From Microbacterium soli (GTDB lineage Bacteria > Actinomycetota > Actinomycetes > Actinomycetales > Microbacteriaceae), in the NCBI RefSeq assembly GCF_039539005.1, contig NZ_BAABCP010000002.1:62001-126000 (forward strand): a stretch of DNA of 64,000 bases, given 5' to 3'. This document shows, piece after piece, positions 50,050-58,828 of the stretch (position 1 is its first letter; each line of letters starts with the position of its first letter). Made by a program: the position numbers and the translations under genes. The notes under the pieces were generated by a model. It was not told where the DNA came from and made no database searches. It saw only the letters and a program-made list of their open reading frames with translations.

Positions 50050-51402
50050 TCAGCGGTCATCGAGAGCCGCTCCGCGCCGGTCCACGAGACCCCAGGCCGT
50101 TGCCGTCGCGATGGCGAAGAAGGCCGAGAACACGACGAAGGCGAGCGGCGCGCCGCCCTGCGCGAGCAGGACGGGGACGGCCAGCGGGGCGACGATGGAG
50201 GCGATCCGGCCGACCGCCGCCGCCCACCCCGCCCCCGTGGCGCGCAACGAGGTCGGATAGATCTCCGGCGTCACGGCGTACAAGGCACCCCATGCGCCCA
50301 GATTGAAGAACGACAGGGCCATGCCCGTGATGATGATCGTCGCCTCGCTGTCGGCGATCCCGAACAGGACGGCCGAGACCGCAGAGCCGGCGAGGAAGAC
50401 CGACAGGGTCAGACGCCTGCCCCACACTTCGATGAGCCACGCCGCCGCGGCATAGCCGGGCAGCTGGGCGAGGGTGATCAGCAGAGTGAAGCCGAACGAC
50501 TTGACCAGATCGTAGCCGGCGCTGAAGAGGATGCTCGGGATCCAGATGAACGCACCGTAGTAGGCGAAGTTCACGCAGAACCATACCGCCCACACGCTCA
50601 GTGTGCGCAGCCGGAACTCCGGTGCCCACAGCGCACGCAGCCGCGCCGAGGACGTCAGCGCGAGAGCGGGGAGCGCGGACTGCGCACGCGGCTGGAGCGG
50701 ACGCCCCAGAACTGCTCGCGTCTCGAGCGATTTGACGATGCGCTCCGCCTGTGCGAGCCGCCCCCGTGATGCCAGCCAACGGGGCGATTCCGGAAGGCCC
50801 CAGCGCACGATGATCGCATAGACGGCGGGCACGGCGCCCAGAGCGAACGCCCAGCGCCAGCCGACGTCGGACACCGGTACCACGAGATACCCGATGACTG
50901 CCGCCGCCGTCCACCCGATCGCCCAGAAGGCCTCCAGGATGACGATGAGGCGGCCGCGGATCGCCGCCGGCGCGAACTCGCTCACGTACGTCGAGGCGAC
51001 GGGCAGCTCGGCGCCCAGCCCCAGGCCCACGAAGAAGCGGAAGACGAGGAGCATGGCCACTCCGCCGACCAGAGCGCTGGCGCCTGTCGCGATGCCGTAG
51101 ACGAGCAGCGTCAGGGCGAACACCTGCCGTCGGCCGAGGCGGTCGGCCAGCAGGCCGCCGACGCCTGCGCCGATGGCCATGCCGATGAAGCCGATCGAGG
51201 CGATCCACCCCGCTTCCTCGGGCGTGAGATGCCACTGCTGCGCGAGCACGGCGATGATGAACGAGATGAGCCCGACGTCCATGGCGTCCAGTGCCCACCC
51301 GACGCCGGACCCGGTCAGCACGCGCAGGTGCGATCTGGTGAACGGCAGCGCATCCAGACGTGCGGCGAGTGTTGAACTGCTCGAGAGCGTCGGTCCTGAC
51401 AT
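50050..51402 (-). CDS. MFS transporter, sugar/aromatic-acid porter type
   Basis: A 450-residue carrier with twelve helices. Motif A is GGLLADRLGRRQVFALTL, the helix-4 region is FRFFVGLGLGAELPVASTYVSEF, the repeat of the motif lies in EVWGRRLTLSVFL, and PEIYPTSLRATGAG is the sugar-porter/AAHS C-terminal motif. ESPRWLASRGR after helix 6 is also typical. It probably imports a sugar or organic acid. Leaderless: TAGCAT (51409-51414, minus strand) lies 6 nt before the ATG. Confidence 0.9.
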   Translation of the reverse strand: MSGPTLSSSSTLAARLDALPFTRSHLRVLTGSGVGWALDAMDVGLISFIIAVLAQQWHLTPEEAGWIASIGFIGMAIGAGVGGLLADRLGRRQVFALTLLVYGIATGASALVGGVAMLLVFRFFVGLGLGAELPVASTYVSEFAPAAIRGRLIVILEAFWAIGWTAAAVIGYLVVPVSDVGWRWAFALGAVPAVYAIIVRWGLPESPRWLASRGRLAQAERIVKSLETRAVLGRPLQPRAQSALPALALTSSARLRALWAPEFRLRTLSVWAVWFCVNFAYYGAFIWIPSILFSAGYDLVKSFGFTLLITLAQLPGYAAAAWLIEVWGRRLTLSVFLAGSAVSAVLFGIADSEATIIITGMALSFFNLGAWGALYAVTPEIYPTSLRATGAGWAAAVGRIASIVAPLAVPVLLAQGGAPLAFVVFSAFFAIATATAWGLVDRRGAALDDR

Positions 51403-51446
51403 GCTCTCATGCTAGGACCGCGTGCGGACGGTGGGCTCCCGCATGA

Positions 51447-51467
51447 CGACGGCGCGACGCGCCGTCG
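51447..51467 (-). terminator. terminator hairpin after DUF885 gene
   Basis: CGACGGCGCG, one base, CGCGCCGTCG: perfect 10-bp arms, 15 nt beyond the DUF885 stop and before the MFS promoter on the same strand. Confidence 0.6.
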
Positions 51468-51482
51468 GCCGTCGCCGCCGGC

Positions 51483-53156
51483 TCAGCCCAGCAGAGCCCC
51501 TCGCAGAGTGTCCAGGCCCACGCCGCCGAGGTCGAGCGCACGCTTGTGGAACTCCTTGAACGTGAAGGCGTCGCCCTCGCGCTCTCGTACGCCGTCGCGC
51601 ACCTGCTCCCAGATCCGCTGCCCGACCTTGTAGGAGGGAGCCTGCCCGGGCCACCCGAGGTATCGGTTGACCTCGAAGCGACGGAACTCGTCCGACATGT
51701 TCACGTTGCGTCGCATCATCTCCAGCGCGTAGTCGTGGTCCCACACGCCGTCGCCGTCCAGGCGGGGCTTGCCGAGGTGCACGCCGATGTCGAGCACGAC
51801 GCGCAGGGCGCGCATGCGCTGACCGTCGAGCATACCCAGGCGATCGGCCGGGTCGTCGAGGTAGCCCAGCTGCTCCATGAGACGCTCGGCGTACAGAGCC
51901 CATCCCTCGGCATGACCGGAGGTGCCCGCCAGCACGCGTCGCCAGGTGTTCAGCTCGGCACGGTTGTAGGTGGCCTGGGCGATCTGCAGGTGGTGACCGG
52001 GAACACCCTCGTGGTAGACGGTGGTCAGCTCGCGCCAGGTGTCGAACTCGGTGACGCCCTCGGGCACCGACCACCACATCCTCCCGGGCCGGGAGAAGTC
52101 GTCGGTGGGCCCGGTGTAGTAGATCCCGCCCTCCTGAGTGGGGGCGATCATGCACTCCAGCTCGCGGATCTGCTCCGGGATGTCGAAGTGGGTCGCCCCC
52201 AGATCGGCGATCGCCCTGTCGCTGGTCTCCTGCATCCACCGCTGCAGCTCCTGCGTGCCGTGCAGCTTGCGCGACGGGTCCGCCTCCAGATGGGCGACGG
52301 CCTCGGCAACGCTCGCACCGGGCAGGATCTCCTCGGCGATGGAGTTCTGCTCCGAGATCATCCGGTCGAGCTCCTCGCGGCCCCACTCGTACGTCTCGTC
52401 CAGATCGATCGTCGCGCCGAGGAATCGTCGGGAGTTCAGCGCGTAGAGCTCGCGGCCCACGGCGTCCTCCGCAGACGCGCTGGCCGCCAGCTCCCCGATG
52501 AGGAACGCGCGCAGCCGGTCGTACGCGACGCGCGCAGCGGCGGAGCGATCCGCGAGGTCCTTCGCGAGCGAGGCCGGCAGCTCTCCGTCCTCCGGGGCGG
52601 CATCGGCGACGAACGAGGCGAAGAATCCGTCGTCGGCCGTGTACCGGGAGATCTGCGTCGCGACTTCGAGAACCTGGCGTCGCGCAGGGACGACGCCTTC
52701 ACGGACGCCCTCCCGCAGCGTGCGCGTGTAACCGGTGAGCGCCGCAGGGACGGCGGCGAGTCGTCGCGATATCACCGCCCAGTCGTCGGCGTCCGCCGTC
52801 GGCATCAGGTCGAACGCCTGCCGGATGTCCTGCGGCGCGGAGGCGATCACGTTCAGATCGCGAAGATGCCAGCGGGCGTCGTGCAGTTCGAGGTGCAGTC
52901 GCAGCTCCGCGGACAGGTCGGTCTTCGTGACCTCGTCGACGGGATCGGCCGGTTCGAGCGCGTTCAGCTCCGCGAGCGCACGTCGTGCGGCGGCCGCCGA
53001 TTCCTCGTGCCCTTCGGGGCTGAGGTCGTCGAGCATGCCGTTGACCTCATTGCGGCCGATGTAGGTGCCCAGCACGGGCGACAGTTCGACGAGCGTGTCC
53101 ACCCAGCGTTCAGCGACACGATCGATCGCCGACGGGGTGCGCGGTTCAGCAGCCAT
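51483..53156 (-). CDS. DUF885 family metallopeptidase
   Basis: A 557-residue zinc-peptidase-like protein: HEGVPGHHLQIAQ holds the HExxH-related ligand cluster (HEGxPGHH), followed by the distal Glu region SGHAEGWALYAERLMEQLGYL. Members include M32-like carboxypeptidases of unknown biological role. No signal peptide. The ATG at 53156 follows TAGGCT by 7 nt on the minus strand. The -10 overlaps the polA 3' end, 10 nt upstream. Confidence 0.9.
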   Translation of the reverse strand: MAAEPRTPSAIDRVAERWVDTLVELSPVLGTYIGRNEVNGMLDDLSPEGHEESAAAARRALAELNALEPADPVDEVTKTDLSAELRLHLELHDARWHLRDLNVIASAPQDIRQAFDLMPTADADDWAVISRRLAAVPAALTGYTRTLREGVREGVVPARRQVLEVATQISRYTADDGFFASFVADAAPEDGELPASLAKDLADRSAAARVAYDRLRAFLIGELAASASAEDAVGRELYALNSRRFLGATIDLDETYEWGREELDRMISEQNSIAEEILPGASVAEAVAHLEADPSRKLHGTQELQRWMQETSDRAIADLGATHFDIPEQIRELECMIAPTQEGGIYYTGPTDDFSRPGRMWWSVPEGVTEFDTWRELTTVYHEGVPGHHLQIAQATYNRAELNTWRRVLAGTSGHAEGWALYAERLMEQLGYLDDPADRLGMLDGQRMRALRVVLDIGVHLGKPRLDGDGVWDHDYALEMMRRNVNMSDEFRRFEVNRYLGWPGQAPSYKVGQRIWEQVRDGVREREGDAFTFKEFHKRALDLGGVGLDTLRGALLG

Positions 53157-53166
53157 GGGGTCGAGC

Positions 53167-55800
53167 CTAGTGCGCCGCCTCGTTCCAGTCCCGGCCACGC
53201 CCGACCTGCACATCCAGGGGGACGCTGAGCTCCGCCGCATCCGACATCCGGGTGCGCACGATCGCCTCCACGGCATCCCACTCCCCCGGTGCGATCTCGA
53301 CGAGGAGCTCGTCGTGGATCTGCAGCAGCACGCGCGATGCGTGCCCGCCCTCTCTCAGGTCGGAGTGGATGCGGAACAGTGCGAGCTTCATGATGTCGGC
53401 CGCGCTCCCCTGGATGGGAGCGTTCAGTGCGGCCCGCTCGGCGTTCTCCCGCAGCACCCGGTTCGGGCTGGTGAGATCGGGGAAGGGTCGACGTCGCCCG
53501 AAGATGGTCTCGGTGTAGCCGTCCTCCTTGGCCTGCAGCACGGACGCGCGCAGATAGTCGCGCACCGCGCCGAACCGGGCGAAATACTCCATCATCAGCT
53601 GCTTGGCCTCAGCCTGAGGGATCCGAAGCTGCTTGCTCAGACCGAACGCGCTGAGTCCGTACACCAGTCCGTACGACATGGCCTTGACCTTCGTGCGCAT
53701 CTGCGCCGTGACGTCCTGAGGCTCCACCCCGAAGACCTGCGAGCCCACGAAGCGATGCAGGTCCTCCCCCGCGTTGAACGCCTCGATGAGACCGGCATCG
53801 CCGGATAGGTGCGCCATGATGCGCATCTCGATCTGCGAGTAGTCCGCCGTCAGCAGCGTCTCATAACCCTCCCCCACCTGGAAGGCGCTGCGGATGCGAC
53901 GGGATTCCTCGGTGCGCACCGGGATGTTCTGCAGGTTGGGGTCCGTGCTGGACAGGCGCCCGGTCTGACTGCCGGTCTGCACGTAGGTGGTGTGGATGCG
54001 CTGGTTGTCGTCGATCGTCGCGTCCAGCGTTTCGATGATCTGCCGGAGCTTGGTGGCCTCGCGGTGCTGCAGCAGGAGATCGAGGAACGGATGCGGATTG
54101 GTCTCCTGCAGATCGGCCAGCACGGCGGCATCCGTCGAATATCCCGTCTTGGTCTTGCGGGTCTTCGGCAGCCGGAGGTCTTCGAACAGCACCTCCTGCA
54201 GCTGTTTCGGCGAGCCGAGGTTGAACTCCCGGCCGACCAGGGCGAACGCATCGGCGGCGATGGCGTCGGTGCGCTGGAGCAGCTCGCCGGAGAACGCGCT
54301 GAGGACGTCATGGGAGACGGCGATGCCGGCGACTTCCATGTCGGCGAGGGCGGCCAGCGTGGGCAGTTCGATGTCGATGAGCACCGAGGCGACGGGACCG
54401 GGCATGCTCTCCCGGATCGCGGCGGCGGTGCGCAGCGTGAACCACGCCTCCTGCGAGGGCGTCGCCCCCTCGTCCTCGGGCACCAGCTGGGTGGGATCGG
54501 CCTCGGGGAGCTTCTCGTCGAGGTAGCGGGCGACGAGGTGTGCGAGCGTCTTGTCCGGGAAGCTCGGCCGGATCAGCCAACCCGCCAGCAGGGTGTCGTA
54601 GGCCAGTCCGCCGAGCCGGATGCCGTCACGAAGCAGTGCCTTGACGGCGGGCTTGGCGTCGTTCATCACCTTCGGCGCTCTCGACTCCAGCCAGGGTCCC
54701 AGCGCGGCGGCGGCCGCATCGTCCCAGTCGCACTCGCGCAGTTCCGACGCCGTCGCGACCCCGATGCGGGTGGGCGATGTTCCGGACAGGACGAGGGTGA
54801 GACCGATCTCGCCCTCCTGCGCGGCGAGCCACGTCGCCAGCTGGTCCGCGGGGGCCTCGACGGGTTCGGGAACCTGAATCGCCGGCGCCTCGTGCACGGC
54901 CTCGTCGGCCGCGCCCACTGCGTCGAACACTCGAGGCAGCAGGGTGCGGAACTCCAGCCGCGCGAAGATGTCCCGCAGTGCCGCCGCATCGATCGGCGCG
55001 ACGGCCAGGTCGTCCGGGCCCAGCGGCAGCTCCACGTCGTCGAGCAGGCGATTGAGTCGGCGATTGCGGCGGACGTCGTCGAGGTGCTCGCGCAGGTTCC
55101 CGCCGACGACGCCCTTGATCTCATCGGCGCGCGCGAGGATCTCGTCCAGCGTGCCGAACCGGGCGAGCCACTTGACTGCCGTCTTCTCCCCCACCTTGGG
55201 CACGCCGGGGAGATTGTCGCTGGTCTCACCGACGAGCGCCGCGACGTCGGGGTACTGCTCCGGCCGGACGCCGTAACGCTCCTGGACGGCCGCCGGATCA
55301 TAACGCTTCAGCTGCGACACGCCCTGCACCGACGGGTACAGCAGCGTCACCCGATCGTTGACGAGCTGGATGCTGTCGCGGTCGCCGGAGACCACGAGGA
55401 CGTCGTAGCCCTTCGCGGAGCCCTGCGCGGCGAGCGTCGCGAGGATGTCATCGGCCTCGATGCCCTCCTTCGTCAGCACCGGGATGGACATGGCCGTCAG
55501 GCAGTCCTGAAGCAGTGGGATCTGGCCGCGGAACTCCTGCGGCGTCTCCGAGCGAGTGGCCTTGTACTCGGGATACTCGTCGGTACGGAACGAGTGCCGC
55601 GAGGTGTCGAAGGCGATCGCGAGATGCGTCGGCTTCTCCGCCTTGATGAGGTTGACGAGCATCGACAGGAATCCGTAGATGGCGTTCGTGTGCTGCCCGT
55701 CCCTGGTCGTGAAGTTCTCGACCGGCAGGGCGAAGAACGCCCGGTATGCGAGCGAATGGCCGTCGACGACCATGAGAGTAGGCTTTTCGGAGTCCGTCAC
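53167..55800 (-). CDS. polA: DNA polymerase I
   Basis: An 877-residue protein with an N-terminal 5' nuclease (VDGHSLAYRAFFALP; VVSGDRDSIQLV), a middle domain in the position of the 3'-5' exonuclease, and a family A polymerase (motif A YSQIEMRIMAHLSG, motif B TKVKAMSYGLVYGLSAFG, motif C QIHDELLVE). The middle domain lacks the DxE metal ligands, so no proofreading is expected, as in other actinobacterial PolA. GTG start, with TAGGCT 6 nt upstream: leaderless. Confidence 0.96.
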   Translation of the reverse strand: MTDSEKPTLMVVDGHSLAYRAFFALPVENFTTRDGQHTNAIYGFLSMLVNLIKAEKPTHLAIAFDTSRHSFRTDEYPEYKATRSETPQEFRGQIPLLQDCLTAMSIPVLTKEGIEADDILATLAAQGSAKGYDVLVVSGDRDSIQLVNDRVTLLYPSVQGVSQLKRYDPAAVQERYGVRPEQYPDVAALVGETSDNLPGVPKVGEKTAVKWLARFGTLDEILARADEIKGVVGGNLREHLDDVRRNRRLNRLLDDVELPLGPDDLAVAPIDAAALRDIFARLEFRTLLPRVFDAVGAADEAVHEAPAIQVPEPVEAPADQLATWLAAQEGEIGLTLVLSGTSPTRIGVATASELRECDWDDAAAAALGPWLESRAPKVMNDAKPAVKALLRDGIRLGGLAYDTLLAGWLIRPSFPDKTLAHLVARYLDEKLPEADPTQLVPEDEGATPSQEAWFTLRTAAAIRESMPGPVASVLIDIELPTLAALADMEVAGIAVSHDVLSAFSGELLQRTDAIAADAFALVGREFNLGSPKQLQEVLFEDLRLPKTRKTKTGYSTDAAVLADLQETNPHPFLDLLLQHREATKLRQIIETLDATIDDNQRIHTTYVQTGSQTGRLSSTDPNLQNIPVRTEESRRIRSAFQVGEGYETLLTADYSQIEMRIMAHLSGDAGLIEAFNAGEDLHRFVGSQVFGVEPQDVTAQMRTKVKAMSYGLVYGLSAFGLSKQLRIPQAEAKQLMMEYFARFGAVRDYLRASVLQAKEDGYTETIFGRRRPFPDLTSPNRVLRENAERAALNAPIQGSAADIMKLALFRIHSDLREGGHASRVLLQIHDELLVEIAPGEWDAVEAIVRTRMSDAAELSVPLDVQVGRGRDWNEAAH

Positions 55801-55845
55801 GGTGCAAGCCTAACGAGAGTGACGGACACCTGCCGAGGAGGATGT

Positions 55846-56268
55846 GTGGCGGATCAGGTGCAGTCGGCGATCCCCGAGTGGATCACCGAGTACGGCATGG
55901 GGGCGCTGGCGGAGAAGATGGGCATCGTCTTCACCGAGTTCACCGTCGAGCGATGCGTGGCCACCATGCCCGTCGAGGGCAACACGCAGCCTGTCGGCCT
56001 GCTCCACGGCGGCGCACATGTGGTGCTGGGTGAGTCCCTCGGCTCCGTGGCGGCAGCACTTCACGCCGGGCCCGGTCGTGTCGCGCTGGGGGTGGACATC
56101 AACGCCACGCACACCCGGTCCGTGTCCTCCGGAGTCGTCACGGGCGTGTGCACGCCGCTGCATCTGGGTCGGAGCATGACCGTGCACGAGATCGTCGTGA
56201 GCGACGAGCAGGGCAGACGCTGCTCGACCATCCGCATCACGAACACGATCCGCGACATCCCCGCCTGA
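55846..56268 (+). CDS. hotdog-fold thioesterase (PaaI/YbdB type)
   Basis: A 140-residue single hotdog domain. GLLHGGAHVVLGESLGSVAA carries the catalytic Glu within the HGGxxxxxxE arrangement, and DINATHTRSV and GRRCSTIRITNTI follow. It hydrolyses acyl-CoA thioesters, often phenylacetyl- or hydroxybenzoyl-type. GAGGAGGA lies 5 nt before the GTG start. It is divergent from polA. Confidence 0.87.
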   Translation: MADQVQSAIPEWITEYGMGALAEKMGIVFTEFTVERCVATMPVEGNTQPVGLLHGGAHVVLGESLGSVAAALHAGPGRVALGVDINATHTRSVSSGVVTGVCTPLHLGRSMTVHEIVVSDEQGRRCSTIRITNTIRDIPA

Positions 56269-56281
56269 GGCGAATGGACAT

Positions 56282-56314
56282 CGAGGGCTCGGATGCCGTG
56301 CATCCGAGCCCTCG
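56282..56314. terminator. hairpin between thioesterase and pdtaR
   Basis: CGAGGGCTCGGATG (56282-56295), loop CCGTG, CATCCGAGCCCTCG (56301-56314): 14-bp perfect stem between convergent genes. It begins 14 nt after the thioesterase stop. Confidence 0.75.
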
Positions 56315-56367
56315 GGAGTCGGAACGGGGCCGGTCGGGTCAGCGCGTGGTGTCGACCGGCCGTGGTC

Positions 56368-56985
56368 TCACTTCTTCGGTGCGAGCTGCTCGATGATGGC
56401 CTTCGCGACGTCCTGCATGGTCAGACGCCGGTCCATCGACGCCTTCTGGATCCAACGGAACGCCTCCGGCTCGGTCAGGCCCATCTTCTCGTTGAGCAGT
56501 CCCTTGGCACGGTCGACGAGCTTGCGGGTCTCGAAACGCTCGACCATGTCCGAGACCTCGGCCTCGAGCGTGATGATCTGCTCGTGTCGCGCCAGGGCGA
56601 TCTCGATCGCCGGGAGCAGGTCGTTGGGGGTGAACGGCTTGACGACGTACGCCAGTGCCCCTGCTTCACTGGCGCGCTCGACGAGCTCCTTCTGGCTGAA
56701 CGCGGTCAGCAGCACGACGGGGGCGATGTTCGCCTTGTGCAGCCGCTCGGCGGCGCTGATGCCGTCGAGCTGCGGCATCTTCACGTCCATGACCACCAGA
56801 TCGGGACGGAGCTCGGTCGCCAGTTGCACCGCGGTCTCGCCGTCACCGGCCTCCCCCACGACGTCGAAGCCGTTGTCGCGCAGGATCTCGACGATGTCGA
56901 GTCGGATCAGCGACTCGTCCTCGGCGACGACGACTCGTCGCGGCGGGACGGATGCCGTGGACTGCTCAGCCTGTTCTTCTGTCAC
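56368..56985 (-). CDS. pdtaR: ANTAR-domain response regulator PdtaR
   Basis: A 205-residue response regulator. The receiver domain has the acidic pocket in VVAEDESLIRLDI, the phosphorylation Asp in DLVVMDVKMP and Lys in YVVKPFTP. The C-terminal ANTAR RNA-binding domain (KLVDRAKGLLNEKMGLTEPEAFRWIQKASMDRRLTMQDVAKAI) antiterminates or regulates translation by binding paired hairpins. The cognate PdtaS kinase is not in the window. GTG start, with TAGTAT 6 nt upstream, so the mRNA is leaderless. Confidence 0.93.
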   Translation of the reverse strand: MTEEQAEQSTASVPPRRVVVAEDESLIRLDIVEILRDNGFDVVGEAGDGETAVQLATELRPDLVVMDVKMPQLDGISAAERLHKANIAPVVLLTAFSQKELVERASEAGALAYVVKPFTPNDLLPAIEIALARHEQIITLEAEVSDMVERFETRKLVDRAKGLLNEKMGLTEPEAFRWIQKASMDRRLTMQDVAKAIIEQLAPKK

Positions 56986-57073
56986 GGATACATACTATCG
57001 GGGTCGATCCTGCTTCGAGTCCGATGCTTCGCAATGCGGGCTTCGCCCGCGGTTCGAGTCCCTCTCCATGGGA

Positions 57074-57116
57074 ATGCGTGGGGGACGACACCCTCCGGGC
57101 GCCGTCCCCCACGCAT
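57074..57116 (-). terminator. terminator after tRNA-Leu(CAA)
   Basis: ATGCGTGGGGGACG (57074-57087) and CGTCCCCCACGCAT (57103-57116) form a perfect 14-bp stem with a 15-nt loop, starting 1 nt past the tRNA 3' end. No T-tract. Confidence 0.6.
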
Positions 57117-57117
57117 G

Positions 57118-57200
57118 TGCCGGCGGTGGGACTCGAACCCACACGCCCTCTCGGACAGAGCATTTTGAGTGCTCCGCGTCTGCCATTCCGCCACGCCGGC
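57118..57200 (-). tRNA. tRNA-Leu(CAA)
   Basis: Class II tRNA on the minus strand: acceptor GCCGGCG/CGCCGGC, anticodon stem GAGCA/TGCTC with loop CTCAAAA (anticodon CAA), long variable arm, and T-arm GTGGGTTCGAGTCCCAC. Discriminator A; CCA is not encoded. Confidence 0.96.
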
Positions 57201-57274
57201 CCGGATCGACCCTACCGCATCCGCGGTGCCGGGCCGAGCGCGTCGGTCCGGCACCGCAGGGTCCCCTGCCCGGA

Positions 57275-57317
57275 CGCGATCGAGGGGCGGGCCGTGCGGG
57301 CCCGCCCCTCGATCGCG
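57275..57317 (-). terminator. pyk terminator, 19-bp stem
   Basis: The arm 57275-57293 (CGCGATCGAGG to GGGCC) is exactly complementary to 57299-57317 around loop GTGCG. It begins 4 nt after the pyk stop on the minus strand. Very stable, with no T-tract. Confidence 0.8.
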
Positions 57318-57321
57318 CTTC

Positions 57322-58776
57322 TCAGACGCCGCTCTTGTACACCGGCGCCGCCCCGCCGACGGCATCCCCGACCTTGTGGACGCGGATGTCGTTGGTGGAG
57401 CCCACGATCCCCGGAGGAGATCCGGAGATGACGACCACCCGGTCGCCCTCCTGCGCCAGACCGGTGCGGAGCAGGTACTCGTCCACCTGGTGGAACATAC
57501 TGTCGGTGTGCTGCACCATGTCGACCAGCGTCGAGCTGATGCCCCAGGTCAGCGCCATGCGACGGCGGATGCCGGGCTCGGGCGTGAACGCCAGCATGGG
57601 AATCCGTGAGCGCAGACGCGAGAGCCTGCGGGCGGAGTCACCGGATTGCGTGAACACACACAGGAACTTCGCCTCGACGAACTCCGCGACCTCCAGGGCC
57701 GCGAGCGTGATGGCGCCGCCCTGGGTGCGCGGCCTGTTCGTCAGCGGGGAGATCCGCTCCAGACCGTGCTCCTCGGTGGACTCGATGATGCGCGCCATGG
57801 TTTCGACCACCACGACCGGGTATTCCCCCACGCTGGTCTCGCCCGACAGCATCACGGCATCCGCACCATCGAGGACGGCGTTGGCGACATCGGACGTCTC
57901 CGCGCGGGTGGGCACGGGACTCGAGATCATCGACTCGAGCATCTGCGTGGCGACGATGACGGGCTTGGCCATCCGGCGCGCCAGCTCGACAGCGCGCTTC
58001 TGCACGATGGGCACGGCCTCGAGCGGCAGCTCGACGCCCAGGTCCCCGCGAGCGACCATGATGCCGTCGAACGCGTCGACGATCTCCTCCAGTGCCTCCA
58101 CGGCCTGGGGCTTCTCGATCTTGGCGATGACGGGCACGCGGACGCCCTCCTCCGCCATGATCTCGTGCACCCGATCCACATCGGCGGCGTTGCGCACGAA
58201 GGAGAGCGCGATGAGGTCGGCCCCCGTGCGAAGCCCCCAGCGCAGGTCCGCCTCGTCCTTCTCGCTCAGAGCGGGGACGTTGACGGCGACACCGGGCAGG
58301 TTGATGCCCTTGTTGTTGGACACGGCACCGGCGACGACCACACGGGTGGTGACGACCGTGCCGTCGGTGTCCACGACCTGGACGCGCACTTTGCCATCGT
58401 CGATGAGCAGGAAGTCACCGGGCTTGACGTCCTGAGGAAGGCCCTTGAACGTCGTGCCGCAGATCTCCCGGTTTCCGGTGATCTCCTCCGTGGTGATCTT
58501 GAAGATGTCGCCGACGGCGAGCTCGTACGGGCCGTCCTCGAACCTGCCCAGGCGGATCTTCGGCCCCTGCAGGTCGACCAGCACCGCCACGGCGCGCCCC
58601 GCATCGTCGGCCGCGCGGCGCACGTTCGCGTAGTTCGCGTCGTGCACCGCGTAATCGCCATGACTGAGGTTGAGCCGGGCCACGTCGACGCCGGCCTCGA
58701 TCAATGCACGGACCGTTTCATAGGTCGAGGTCGCAGGCCCGAGCGTGGCCACCATCTTCGCGCGTCTCAACGGCAT
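57322..58776 (-). CDS. pyk: pyruvate kinase
   Basis: A 484-residue enzyme. Start RRAKMVATLGPATS, ARLNLSHGDY, the K+/phosphoryl-transfer motif VIAKIEKPQAVEALEEIVDAFDGIMVARGDLGVELP, and the ADP-binding region ATQMLESMI. The C-terminal allosteric domain is complete. It makes pyruvate and ATP from phosphoenolpyruvate. The ATG at 58776 gives the usual start; longer open frame upstream overlaps gltD and lacks homology. The gltBD-pyk order is common in the family. Confidence 0.96.
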   Translation of the reverse strand: MPLRRAKMVATLGPATSTYETVRALIEAGVDVARLNLSHGDYAVHDANYANVRRAADDAGRAVAVLVDLQGPKIRLGRFEDGPYELAVGDIFKITTEEITGNREICGTTFKGLPQDVKPGDFLLIDDGKVRVQVVDTDGTVVTTRVVVAGAVSNNKGINLPGVAVNVPALSEKDEADLRWGLRTGADLIALSFVRNAADVDRVHEIMAEEGVRVPVIAKIEKPQAVEALEEIVDAFDGIMVARGDLGVELPLEAVPIVQKRAVELARRMAKPVIVATQMLESMISSPVPTRAETSDVANAVLDGADAVMLSGETSVGEYPVVVVETMARIIESTEEHGLERISPLTNRPRTQGGAITLAALEVAEFVEAKFLCVFTQSGDSARRLSRLRSRIPMLAFTPEPGIRRRMALTWGISSTLVDMVQHTDSMFHQVDEYLLRTGLAQEGDRVVVISGSPPGIVGSTNDIRVHKVGDAVGGAAPVYKSGV

Positions 58777-58828
58777 CTCCAGGGTGGGAAGGGTGAAGGG
58801 GGGATTCGGCGATGTCGCCGCGACCAGC

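Noticed and set aside
53809..55845. A plus-strand open frame antisense to most of polA
   Set aside because: It is a mirror of polA codon usage. Only its last part, from the GTG at 55846, is a real gene (thioesterase).
57010..57070. Possible tRNA remnant with repeated TTCGAGTCC before the pdtaR promoter
   Set aside because: The TTCGAGT loop is not flanked by a pairing 5-bp T-stem, and no acceptor or anticodon arm can be drawn. Probably chance or a repeat of the nearby tRNA-Leu T-loop.
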